Part shown: in pieces, positions 1 to 8,849 of the stretch
How positions within the stretch are numbered: position 1 is the stretch's first letter
How the letters are laid out: every line of letters starts with the position of its first letter
Assembly (NCBI RefSeq): GCF_900129455.1
Contig: NZ_FQVU01000002.1
Location: 744,001 to 808,000 of the forward strand
From: Jatrophihabitans endophyticus
GTDB taxonomy: Bacteria; Actinomycetota; Actinomycetes; Mycobacteriales; Jatrophihabitantaceae
DNA length: 64,000 nucleotides
Direction of reading: 5' to 3'
The notes under the pieces: model-generated
Told to the model about the DNA's origin: nothing
Database searches by the model: none
The model's input: the letters and a program-made list of their open reading frames with translations, nothing else
Position numbers and translations under genes: made by a program

Positions 1-3000
1 GCGGACGGTCCGATGACCGCCCGGCTCGTGGCGCGTCTGGCGGCCGACGGCATCACCGCCACCGAGCTGCCCGCCGATCGGCGCGCCAGCCGCGAGGACG
101 TGCGCGACGTCGTGGCCGAGCTCCGCGCCGGCGGCCAGGCCCCCGACGCCTACCTGCAGTGGATCCCGGAGACGTCGGGCGAGCCGGCCGCCGAGCTGGC
201 CGCCGGGCTGGAGCCGTTGCTGCGGGTGACCGGCGCCGTCCTGGGCGGTCGGCGCGCCGCGCCGCTGCGGGCGGTCGTCGGCTACGCCGCGACCGGCTCC
301 GGCCGGCCGTGGCAGGCCGCGCTCGGCGGCACCGTGCGCAGCCTGGCCCACGAGTCGAGCACGTTCCGCGGTGCCCTCGTCGCCGTGGACGCCGACCCCG
401 ACCGGGTTGCCGAGGAGCTCTGTGCCGAGCTGCTGGCCGGCGCCGACGAGCCGGTGCGTGAGGTCCGCCTGCGCGACGGCCGTCGCACCGTCCGCACGGT
501 GGTGCCGGTCGAGTCGGTCGAGCCGGTCGAGCCGGTCGAGCCGACCTTCGAGGGCGTCTGCCTCGTCACCGGCGGCGGCGGCCGCATCGGCCGGCACCTC
601 GCCGCGCATCTCGCGACCCGCGGCCACCGGGTGGTGCTCGTCGGGCGGAGCGCGGCCGACGCCGGGGAGTTCGCGACGCTCGGGACCGAGGACGCACCGG
701 TCCGTTACGAGCAGGCCGATGTCGCCGACGCCGAGCAGGTGGCCGCGCTCGTGCGACGGGTCCGCGAGGTCGACGGCCGGATCGGCTGCGTGGTGCACGC
801 CGCCGGGGTCACCCGCGACGGCCTGGTCGGCGTGAAGACCGAGGCGGAGGTCGCCGAGGTGCTCGCGCCGAAGACCACCGGCCTGGCCCACCTCGACGCG
901 GCCCTCGGTGACGACCGCCCCGACCTGCTGGTGCTGTTCTCCTCGCTCGCGGCATGGACCGGCAACCTCGGGCAGACCGACTACACCTTCGCCAACGCCT
1001 ACCTCGACGCCTACGCCGAGAACGCCGGCGAGGGTGTCGTGTCGATCGGCTGGCCGCTGTGGGCCGACGGCGGCATGGCCGTCGACCCGGCCACCGCGGC
1101 GCTGCACGCGCGGGTCTTCCACAGCGCCCTGCTGCCCACCGACGCAGGCCTCGACGCCTTCGACCGGGTGATCGCGTCCGGCCTGCCCTGCGTCTTCGTG
1201 AGCAGCGAGCGGCCGGCCGCCGCCACCGACGAGCCGGGCGGCGAGGTGGGCGAGCAGACCGACGCGTCCCGGAGCGCGGCGCCCGAACCGAACGCGGGGA
1301 CCGACCCGACGGCGGTGCTGCGGGCCGTCGAGGACGAGGTGCGCTCCATCGCGGCCGGCTTCCTCATGGTCGAGCCCGAGCACGTCGACCTCGACGCCGA
1401 CCTGATGGACACCGGTTTCGACTCCATCTCGCTCACCGAGCTGGTCAACGCGGTCAACGAGCGGCACGACCTGGAGCTGCTGCCCACCGTCTTGTTCGAA
1501 GCGGTCAGCCTCGGCGAGTTCGCGGCCCACCTGGTCGAGAACCACGAGGCCGCGTTCGCGGTCGAGGCGGACGCACCCGGCGGCGACGAGCCGGACACAA
1601 CCGGCAGCGACGAGACGGACGCGACCGGCGGCGACGAGCCGGCCGCGTCCGCGGCGCCGGCCGGGGGCGAGCCGTCGCCGGCCGACGCGGACGAGACCAG
1701 TATCGCGGTGGTCGGCGTCGCCGCGATGCTGCCGGGCAGCGCCGACCTCGACGAGTTCTGGCGTCACCTCGCGGCCGGGGACGATCTGACCGGGCCGCCG
1801 CCCGCGGACCGTCGCGAGCTGCACGCCGACCCGGTCACCGCCGGCGTGCGGGGCGGCTTCCTCACCGCGAACGTCCGCGCCTTCGACGCGACCCTGTTCG
1901 GCGTCTCCCCGCGCGAGGCCGCGATGATGGACCCGCAGCAGCGGTTGTTCCTGCAGACCGTCTGGCGCCTGTTCGAGGACGCCGGACACGCGCCGGAGAG
2001 CTTCGCCGGGACGCGCACCGGGTTGTTCGTGGGCATGTCCGCCTGCGACTACGACGACCTGTTGCGCGAGCACGACGTCCCGATCGAGGCGCACACCGCG
2101 AGCGGCGTCGCCAACTGCATCCTCGCGAACCGCGTCTCGCACCACTTCGACCTGCGCGGCCCGAGCGAGGCGATCGACACCGCGTGCTCGAGTTCGCTGG
2201 TCGCCCTGCACCACGCGACCCAGGCGATCGGCAGCGGCGAGTGCACGCAGGCCGTCGTCGGCGGCGTCAACCTGCTGCTGACTCCCGGCCTGTTCGCCGC
2301 CTTCACGCAGTCGGGCATGCTCAGCGCCGACGGCCGGTGCCGGACCTTCGACGCCGCCGCCGACGGCTACGGCCGGGGCGAGGGAATCGGCGCCGTCCTG
2401 CTCAAGCCGCTCGCGGCCGCCCGCCGCGACGGTGACCACGTGTACGCGATCGTGCGGGCCAGCGCCGTCAACCACGGCGGTCACGCCGCGTCGCTCACCG
2501 CACCGAACCCGCAGGCGCAGGCCGAGGTCATCGTCGACGCCTACCGCCGTGCCGGGCTCGATCCGGCGACCATCAGCTACGTCGAGGCGCACGGCACCGG
2601 CACCTCGCTCGGCGACCCCATCGAGATCGACGGGCTGCGCCGTGCCTTCGCCGAGTTCGGCGTGACCGAGGGCGACGTCGCCCTCGGCACCGTCAAGGCC
2701 GTCGCCGGGCACCTCGAGTCCGCCGCGGGCATCGCCGGCGTCGTCAAGGTGCTGCTGTGCGCGGAGCACGGCCAGCTGCCGCCGGCGGCGAACTTCACGA
2801 CCCCCAATCCCCATCTCCGGCTGGAGCGGTCGCCGTTCGCGGTCAACACCCGGCTGCGCGACTGGACGGGGGTCGAGGTCGACGGCCGCCGGGTGCGCCG
2901 CGCCGCGGTCAGCTCGTTCGGCTTCGGTGGGACGAACGCGCACGTGGTGCTCGACGCCGCGGCCGGCCGCGACGAGCGTCCGCTCGACGTCGCCGGGCCG

Positions 3001-6000
3001 TTCCTGCTCCCGCTGTCCGCGCCCACGCCCGCGGCGCTGACCGGCTACGCGAGCGTGCTCGCCGACGCTGTCGCCGACGCCGGTGCCGCACAGCTGCCCC
3101 GGATCGCCTACACGCTGCAGTGCGCTCGGGCCGAGCTGCGGCACCGCGGCTGCGTCCTCGCCGCGGACGTCGACGGCGCCGTGCGGTCGCTGCGCGCGCT
3201 CGCCGCGGGCGAGGACACCGACGGTGTGTGGACCGGTGCGGCGCGCCGCGACGCCGAGCAGCCGGCCGGCGACGACCTCGCCGACGTCGCCGCCGCGTGG
3301 GTCGGCGGCGCGGCGGTGGACTGGGCGGCCCGCTGGCCGAGCGGCACGCCGCGGGCCCGGGTCCCGAGCTTCGCCTTCGCCGACACCGAGTTCTGGTTCG
3401 ACGACACCGCGCCCGCCGCGGCCGAGACGAGCAACAGCAAGCAGCCGCAGGACGCCGCGACCGCGACGGCGGCGGCTGCGACGACCACGCCGCCGGCCGC
3501 ATCGGCCCCCGGCGTCACGGGACAGCCAGAGGAGGACGCCGTGTCCGATCCGGAGCCGGCGCGGCCCACCGCCACCGGGAAGATCACGCTCGCTCCCGCG
3601 CGTACGGCCGCGGCGACGGCACCCCCCGCCCCGGCGGCGCCCCGTGAGCCGGCGGCACCGACGACGGCCACGACCGAGGAGACGCCGACGCCTGCGACGA
3701 CGGCGGGCGGCTCCAGCGCTACGACGATCCGTGAGCTGCTCGCGCACGTGCTGGGCACCGAGGCCGCCGACGTCGACGACGACGCGCCCTTCGGCGAGCT
3801 CGGCCTCGACTCGATCTTCCGCATGGAGCTCGTCAAGCGCATCAACGACGACTACGGCGTCGAGCTCAAGGCCGACGACCTCTACGACCACGACTCGGTC
3901 GGCGCGCTGTCGGCGCACGTCGACGAGCTCGCCGCCGACGCCCCCGCCCGGCCGTCCGCCGCCGAGACCGCCGCCGACGTCGCGGCCGACACCGACGTCG
4001 CGGCCGCCGCCGATACCGCCGCCGCCGATGTCGACGTCGCGACAGCCGCCGCCGACACCGACAACGCCGCTGACAACGCCGATACCGAGGCCGACACCGG
4101 GGCCGACACCCGGGCCGACACCCGGGCCGACATCGACACGATGCAGGCCCTCATCGACGAGGCGACGGAGGGCGGGTTCGACGGCACGGCCAGCTTCACC
4201 GACAACGGCTTCAGCAGCTTCGACATGCTGCGCGTCGTGAGCACCCTCGAGGGTCGCTTCGGCCCGTTGCCCAAGACGCTGCTCTTCGACCATCCGACGC
4301 TGCCCGACCTCGTCGACGAACTGCACGCCCGCTACGGCGACACGGTGTCGCACCGGCTCAACGGCGGCGGCGCGAACGGCCACGCCGGTCGCGAGCAGTC
4401 CGAACCGCCCGCGGCGCAGCCGGCGGGGCCGCTGCCCACCGCGCACGCCAAGCGGGACCTCGGCGGCGACGCCGAGATCGCGGCCGTCGTCGCGGCGCTC
4501 GACGAGCAGTGGGCGAAGGAGGGCGGGCTCGCCGGTCGCGACATCGCGCCGATCGTCCTGCTCGGAGCCGAGCGCAAGGGCTACTTCCACGTCGGCATCG
4601 GCACGAACGCGTTGCTGGCGTGGAGTTACGTGGGGCCCGAGGACTACTTCCGCGAGCTCGCGGCCCAGCTGCTGCGCTTCGCACGCGCGAACTCGCTGCG
4701 GCCGAACTTCCTGTCCCTGCTGCCGCTCGGCGAGGTCGGCGGGGAGCGGGTGACCTGCACGCCGTTCGGTGCCGTGCAGCGCCTCGACGATCTCGCCTCG
4801 TTCACGCTGGCGGGCAACAAGATGAGTCGGCTGCGCTACATGGTGCGCCGCTTCGCGCGGGGCGCCGACGTGCGCACCGAGGAGTACCGCCCCGGCAGCG
4901 ACGCCGCGACCGACGAGCGGGTCGCGGACCTCGTCGACCGGTGGGCCGAGAACAAGGAGATGGTGAATCCCTACGTCGCCGTCGTGCGGGAGGAGATCCG
5001 CAACGGCAGCCTCCCGGAACGCCATCGGATGTTCCTGACGCACCGCGACGAGGAGCTGGCCAACGCGATCGTCCTCACCCGAATCGGCTCGGAGAACGGG
5101 TACCTGCTCGACGTCGAGTTCTACCCCACGGACGCGCCGCTGGGCGGCCTCGAGACGGCGCTCGTGCACGTCATCGAGCAGCTGGCCGGCGAGGGCGACA
5201 CCATGTTCAGCTTCGGGGCCAGCTTCGGTGTCTCGATCGCCGCGACCGACAACCCCGCGCCCGAGATCGCCGACGGCCTCGCCGAGCTCCGCTCCGTCGG
5301 CGTCTTCGGGGAGGGCAACTTCAAGTTCAAGAACAAGTTCCGTCCCACGAACGTGCCGATCTACCTGTGCCAGCCGGCCGGGGACGAGCGGACGCCGCTC
5401 GCCGACGTCATCCTGCTGATCGCCGACCCGGACCTCGGCGCCGCCGCACCCGAGCCGGCCGCCGGCCCCGAGCCGGCCGCCGCATCCGAGCCGACCGCCG
5501 CACCCGCGCCGGCACCGGCCCGACACGCCGCAGGGCCGGCGGAGCAGGACGATGCCGCGCCGACCGCCCCCACGGACGACGCGGCCGCCGTCCTCGCCGC
5601 ACACGGTTACAACCCCCTCGCGGTGGCGCACGACGACGTCGAGCTCGACCTCGGCACCGACTCGTGGGCCGAGCTCGACGGCCCCGCGATCCGCGCCCGC
5701 ACCGCGCACCTCGCCTCCCTCGCCACCAGACGTGTGCCGGATCGCTGGGACTGGCTGCCGTTCCGCCACGTCGCGCTGACCGGCTCCGGTTCGTCGGCCA
5801 CCGAGCTGCTGTGCCGCTCGCTGCGCACCCGCGGCCGCGTCCTGCACAACGCGGTCTTCCCGACCTGGGTCGCGCCCCTGGTCACCGGCGGCTTCGAACC
5901 GGTCGACATCGGCGCCGGTGACGAGCCTGGGTCGCTCGACGTGGGCCGGCTCGCGACCCTGCTCGACGAGGGCGACGTCGCCTTCGTGTGCCTGGAGCTC

Positions 6001-7662
6001 GCGGTGAACGCCGGCGGCGGGCGTCCCGTGACACCCGACGAGCTGACGGCCGTGCGCGGACTGGCCGACGACCACGACGTGCCGCTCGTGCTCGACGCGA
6101 CCCGGGTGCTCGACAACGTCCTGGCGGTCGCGGAGGACACGACGCACGACCCCGACGACAGAACCGTGTGGGACGCCGTGCGGGACACGCTCGCCGCCGG
6201 CGACGTCGTGCTGCTGAGCCTGACGAAGAACTTCGGCGTCACGACCGGCGGCCTGCTCGCGACCGACGACGACGAGCTCGGCGCCGCGATCGCGGCCGAC
6301 GCCCGAGCACGACGCCGCGACCTGTCCCTGACCGCGCGCAAGCTCGCCGCCGTGGCGCTCGCCGACACCGAGGGGGTCGTCGAGCTCGCCCGGGCCCGGC
6401 GCGCCGCGGCGCGCGCCCTGCACGAGCCGCTGCGCGCGGCGGGCCTGCCGGTGCTCGACACCGCAGGGCACTGCGTCGTCCTCGACACCACCCGGCTGCC
6501 CGCCTGCGACGGCTTCGACCACCCGCAGCTCGCCACGCTCGGCTGGATCCTCGGCCACAGCGGCGTGCGCGGCGCCCCGCACCTGTCCGACGCCGAGTCG
6601 ATGCGCGGGGCCGTCCGCTTCGCCGTCCCGTTCGGGCTCGACGTCGACCGCGCCGCAGAGGCAGGCCACGCGATCGTCGCGGCGCTGTCACGCGCGGACG
6701 GCCCGGTCGACCTCGTCCGGGTGCAGGACGGCTCGGACGCGGCGAGCGCGGCGTTCCATCCGCGCGCCGCGGTTCCCGACGACGTCGCCGACGCGCTGGC
6801 CGAACCGACCGACCCGGCCGCGGCGGGCGACAACGCCGCCGTGCTCGTCGAGCACTGCCCGCAGGTCGAGCGCCGCGTCGTCGACGCCGCCGGCGGCAGG
6901 GTCGAGGTCTTCGTCGCCGGCGACGGCCCGACGCTGCTGCTGCTGCCGCCGTTCAACATCGGCGCGGGCGTCTTCGCCGAGCAGTTCGCCGGCCTGACCG
7001 ACCGGTTCCGGCTCGTCGCGGTGCACCACCCGGGCGTCGGCGCCAGCACGGGGGTGGCCGACCTGACCTTCGACGGGCTGACGGCCATGCTGCGCGACGT
7101 CCTCGACGCCGTCGGCCCGACCGAGCCCGCGCATCTGGTGGGTGCGTCCTTCGGTGGCCTGCCCGTGCTGTCGTTCGCGCTGCGGTTCCCGGAGCGGACG
7201 GCGTCGATCACCCTGCTCGGCAGCTCGTTCAAGATCGGCAATCGCGTCGGGGAGGTCAACCGGCTGCAGGTCGTCGCCGACGAGGACTTCGACAACGTCG
7301 TCGCGGGCTCGCACTCCGAGCGCGTGCGTACGCACCGGGACCGCTGGCAGGAGCTGCTGCTGCGCTGCGAGTCCATGGACCCGCGGACCGGGCTGCGCTA
7401 TCTCGACGTCTTCGCGGCGCGTCCCGACCTGCGCGAGCGGCTGCCCGAGATCACCGCGCCCGTCCTCGTCGTCCACGGCACGCACGACACGGTGATCCCG
7501 GTCAAGACGGCGCATCTGATCCACGGGCTGATCGAGGACGCCGACTACGTCGAGCTGACCGAGGCCGGACACTTCCCCGGCCTCACCGACCCGGCGCGCG
7601 TGAACGCTGCGATCACCGCCCTGGTGACCGAGCGGACGGCGTCACCCGAGACGGTGGGGTGA
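1..7662 (+). CDS. lnmJ: AT-less polyketide synthase, LnmJ-like, KR-ACP-KS-ACP-ACP-DUF-SH-TE (5' end cut by window)
   Basis: The frame is open from base 1, so the gene starts upstream. Residues are counted from the Met codon at base 13. KR spans about 180-355 (TGGGGRIG; Ser near 310; Tyr324). ACP1 has GFDSIS at Ser471. KS spans 563-985 (DTACSSS, Cys725; EAHGTGT; GHLESAAG). ACP2 has GLDSIF at Ser1267. ACP3 is atypical, with GFSSFD at Ser1402. A DUF of about 320 residues spans 1487-1808. SH spans 1858-2235 and is tryptophanase/tyrosine phenol-lyase-like: NAGGGRPVT, DATR (Asp2028, Arg2031) and SLTKNFGVTTGGLL, whose Lys2072 aligns with the PLP lysine of tryptophanase. TE spans 2285-2549 (GASFG Ser2379, Asp2492, His2520). 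There is no AT domain, so loading must be in trans. Known family: in leinamycin LnmJ the SH domain is a cysteine lyase that leaves a thiol on the chain. The family assignment is by motif and order; the product is inferred. Confidence 0.93.
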   Translation, partial: ADGPMTARLVARLAADGITATELPADRRASREDVRDVVAELRAGGQAPDAYLQWIPETSGEPAAELAAGLEPLLRVTGAVLGGRRAAPLRAVVGYAATGSGRPWQAALGGTVRSLAHESSTFRGALVAVDADPDRVAEELCAELLAGADEPVREVRLRDGRRTVRTVVPVESVEPVEPVEPTFEGVCLVTGGGGRIGRHLAAHLATRGHRVVLVGRSAADAGEFATLGTEDAPVRYEQADVADAEQVAALVRRVREVDGRIGCVVHAAGVTRDGLVGVKTEAEVAEVLAPKTTGLAHLDAALGDDRPDLLVLFSSLAAWTGNLGQTDYTFANAYLDAYAENAGEGVVSIGWPLWADGGMAVDPATAALHARVFHSALLPTDAGLDAFDRVIASGLPCVFVSSERPAAATDEPGGEVGEQTDASRSAAPEPNAGTDPTAVLRAVEDEVRSIAAGFLMVEPEHVDLDADLMDTGFDSISLTELVNAVNERHDLELLPTVLFEAVSLGEFAAHLVENHEAAFAVEADAPGGDEPDTTGSDETDATGGDEPAASAAPAGGEPSPADADETSIAVVGVAAMLPGSADLDEFWRHLAAGDDLTGPPPADRRELHADPVTAGVRGGFLTANVRAFDATLFGVSPREAAMMDPQQRLFLQTVWRLFEDAGHAPESFAGTRTGLFVGMSACDYDDLLREHDVPIEAHTASGVANCILANRVSHHFDLRGPSEAIDTACSSSLVALHHATQAIGSGECTQAVVGGVNLLLTPGLFAAFTQSGMLSADGRCRTFDAAADGYGRGEGIGAVLLKPLAAARRDGDHVYAIVRASAVNHGGHAASLTAPNPQAQAEVIVDAYRRAGLDPATISYVEAHGTGTSLGDPIEIDGLRRAFAEFGVTEGDVALGTVKAVAGHLESAAGIAGVVKVLLCAEHGQLPPAANFTTPNPHLRLERSPFAVNTRLRDWTGVEVDGRRVRRAAVSSFGFGGTNAHVVLDAAAGRDERPLDVAGPFLLPLSAPTPAALTGYASVLADAVADAGAAQLPRIAYTLQCARAELRHRGCVLAADVDGAVRSLRALAAGEDTDGVWTGAARRDAEQPAGDDLADVAAAWVGGAAVDWAARWPSGTPRARVPSFAFADTEFWFDDTAPAAAETSNSKQPQDAATATAAAATTTPPAASAPGVTGQPEEDAVSDPEPARPTATGKITLAPARTAAATAPPAPAAPREPAAPTTATTEETPTPATTAGGSSATTIRELLAHVLGTEAADVDDDAPFGELGLDSIFRMELVKRINDDYGVELKADDLYDHDSVGALSAHVDELAADAPARPSAAETAADVAADTDVAAAADTAAADVDVATAAADTDNAADNADTEADTGADTRADTRADIDTMQALIDEATEGGFDGTASFTDNGFSSFDMLRVVSTLEGRFGPLPKTLLFDHPTLPDLVDELHARYGDTVSHRLNGGGANGHAGREQSEPPAAQPAGPLPTAHAKRDLGGDAEIAAVVAALDEQWAKEGGLAGRDIAPIVLLGAERKGYFHVGIGTNALLAWSYVGPEDYFRELAAQLLRFARANSLRPNFLSLLPLGEVGGERVTCTPFGAVQRLDDLASFTLAGNKMSRLRYMVRRFARGADVRTEEYRPGSDAATDERVADLVDRWAENKEMVNPYVAVVREEIRNGSLPERHRMFLTHRDEELANAIVLTRIGSENGYLLDVEFYPTDAPLGGLETALVHVIEQLAGEGDTMFSFGASFGVSIAATDNPAPEIADGLAELRSVGVFGEGNFKFKNKFRPTNVPIYLCQPAGDERTPLADVILLIADPDLGAAAPEPAAGPEPAAASEPTAAPAPAPARHAAGPAEQDDAAPTAPTDDAAAVLAAHGYNPLAVAHDDVELDLGTDSWAELDGPAIRARTAHLASLATRRVPDRWDWLPFRHVALTGSGSSATELLCRSLRTRGRVLHNAVFPTWVAPLVTGGFEPVDIGAGDEPGSLDVGRLATLLDEGDVAFVCLELAVNAGGGRPVTPDELTAVRGLADDHDVPLVLDATRVLDNVLAVAEDTTHDPDDRTVWDAVRDTLAAGDVVLLSLTKNFGVTTGGLLATDDDELGAAIAADARARRRDLSLTARKLAAVALADTEGVVELARARRAAARALHEPLRAAGLPVLDTAGHCVVLDTTRLPACDGFDHPQLATLGWILGHSGVRGAPHLSDAESMRGAVRFAVPFGLDVDRAAEAGHAIVAALSRADGPVDLVRVQDGSDAASAAFHPRAAVPDDVADALAEPTDPAAAGDNAAVLVEHCPQVERRVVDAAGGRVEVFVAGDGPTLLLLPPFNIGAGVFAEQFAGLTDRFRLVAVHHPGVGASTGVADLTFDGLTAMLRDVLDAVGPTEPAHLVGASFGGLPVLSFALRFPERTASITLLGSSFKIGNRVGEVNRLQVVADEDFDNVVAGSHSERVRTHRDRWQELLLRCESMDPRTGLRYLDVFAARPDLRERLPEITAPVLVVHGTHDTVIPVKTAHLIHGLIEDADYVELTEAGHFPGLTDPARVNAAITALVTERTASPETVG

Positions 7663-7665
7663 GCC

Positions 7666-8610
7666 GTGACCGTCCTGGCGGGGCGACCGCCCCTGGCCGC
7701 GTCCGGCACCGGCTGGCTCGAACGGACGCAGGTCGTCACCCCGGCGATGTGCGGGCACAACTCGCTGTTCGTCGGCCAGCTCGGCGACTGGACGTGGGAC
7801 GCCGTCGGCGCGACGTGCGGGCTCGATCCGTACACGGCGGTCGACGACGCGGGCCGGCCCGCCTACCTGTCCTTCGCCTACTTCCGGGTCGCGTCGGCCA
7901 CCGGGCTGACCACCGAGTCGATCGGCTTCGGTGACCGGTTGGCGGTGCGCTCCAAGGTGCTGACGTGCGGCCGGTCCTCCGTGCTCGCCCTGCACCAGGT
8001 GCAGCGCGAACCGACGACCGGGTCCGCACCCGCCCGGCTGGCGGACTTCTTCGCGCGCACCGCGCCGCACACCATCCACGCCGAGACCTTCAACCGGTGG
8101 ATCTCCCGCTCGCGCGCGGACACGAACCACGACCTGCGCACCGCGGCGCCCGCCGGGTTCGACGGTGGCTCGCTCGACCCCGTGCCCGACGAGTTCAGTC
8201 CGCGGGTGCCGTACACGCAGGTGCGCCGACACGGCTCGTTCCGCTCCCCCGACGACCCGGCGGCGGACGTCCACGTCGCGCTGCAGTACCCGGTCGAGGC
8301 GAGCCGGGACCTCAACGGCGCCGGGCTGCTGTACTTCGCGTCCTACTTCTCGATCGTCGACTGGGCGATCGTGCGGCTGTGGCGCGAGGCCGGCCGGGAC
8401 GCGAGTCGCTTCCTCGCCCGCGAGGTGCTCGACCGGCAGGTCTGCTTCCTCGGCAACGCCGACGCCGACGACGTCCTCGACGTCGCGGTGTCCTCGTCGG
8501 CCGACGGCGAGGACGAGGTCGTCGACGTCGTCCTGCGTCGCGCCGGCTCCGGCGCGGTGCTCGCCGCCGCACGCCAACGGATCCGCGACCACGAAGGAGG
8601 ACCGGCATGA
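7666..8610 (+). CDS. lnmK: LnmK-like bifunctional acyltransferase/decarboxylase
   Basis: This 314-residue protein begins with GTG three bases after the PKS stop and ends in an ATGA overlap with an ACP gene. Length, place (directly after an LnmJ-like PKS and before an ACP and an HMG-CoA-synthase-like gene) and motifs such as CGHNSLFVGQLGDW and AYLSFAYFRV fit LnmK, a double-hot-dog enzyme. LnmK loads methylmalonyl-CoA onto a discrete ACP and decarboxylates it to propionyl-ACP, the donor for beta-alkylation. LnmK uses a tyrosine nucleophile (Tyr62 as I recall); Tyr67 or Tyr72 here could be its equivalent, but I could not align them. The substrate here is inferred, and malonyl-CoA is not excluded. 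Confidence 0.85.
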   Translation: MTVLAGRPPLAASGTGWLERTQVVTPAMCGHNSLFVGQLGDWTWDAVGATCGLDPYTAVDDAGRPAYLSFAYFRVASATGLTTESIGFGDRLAVRSKVLTCGRSSVLALHQVQREPTTGSAPARLADFFARTAPHTIHAETFNRWISRSRADTNHDLRTAAPAGFDGGSLDPVPDEFSPRVPYTQVRRHGSFRSPDDPAADVHVALQYPVEASRDLNGAGLLYFASYFSIVDWAIVRLWREAGRDASRFLAREVLDRQVCFLGNADADDVLDVAVSSSADGEDEVVDVVLRRAGSGAVLAAARQRIRDHEGGPA

Positions 8611-8849
8611 CCGACGTTCGCGAGGTCGTGACGGCGACGGTACGGGAGATCCTGCCCGACGTCGGCGTCGACGAGATCCGCCCCGACCGCCACCTGCGCG
8701 ATCTGGGCGCCGACTCGGTCGACCGCGTCGAGATCATCGGCGCGGTGCTGGACCGGCTGTCGCTCGACGAGCCGCTGTCCAGCTTCAGCGACCTGCCCGA
8801 CATCGAGGCGATGGTCGACCTCCTCGAGCGGCTGCGGGCGACGGCGTGA
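8607..8849 (+). CDS. lnmL: Discrete acyl carrier protein (LnmL-like)
   Basis: An 80-residue ACP whose phosphopantetheine site is GADSVDRVEI (Ser39 by count). The ATG overlaps the stop of the preceding decarboxylase gene, with GGAGG eight bases upstream. Its own stop overlaps the GTG of the next gene, so translation is probably coupled along the block. The DSVDRVE context is typical of the stand-alone ACPs of HMG-CoA-synthase cassettes rather than of in-module ACPs. In leinamycin the equivalent ACP carries the propionyl donor made by LnmK. That role is inferred here from gene order. Confidence 0.9.
   Translation: MTDVREVVTATVREILPDVGVDEIRPDRHLRDLGADSVDRVEIIGAVLDRLSLDEPLSSFSDLPDIEAMVDLLERLRATA

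Noticed and set aside
13-15. The ATG at base 13 as the true start of the PKS gene
   Set aside because: The frame is open from base 1, and the protein begins in the middle of a KR structural subdomain, so the start lies left of the window.
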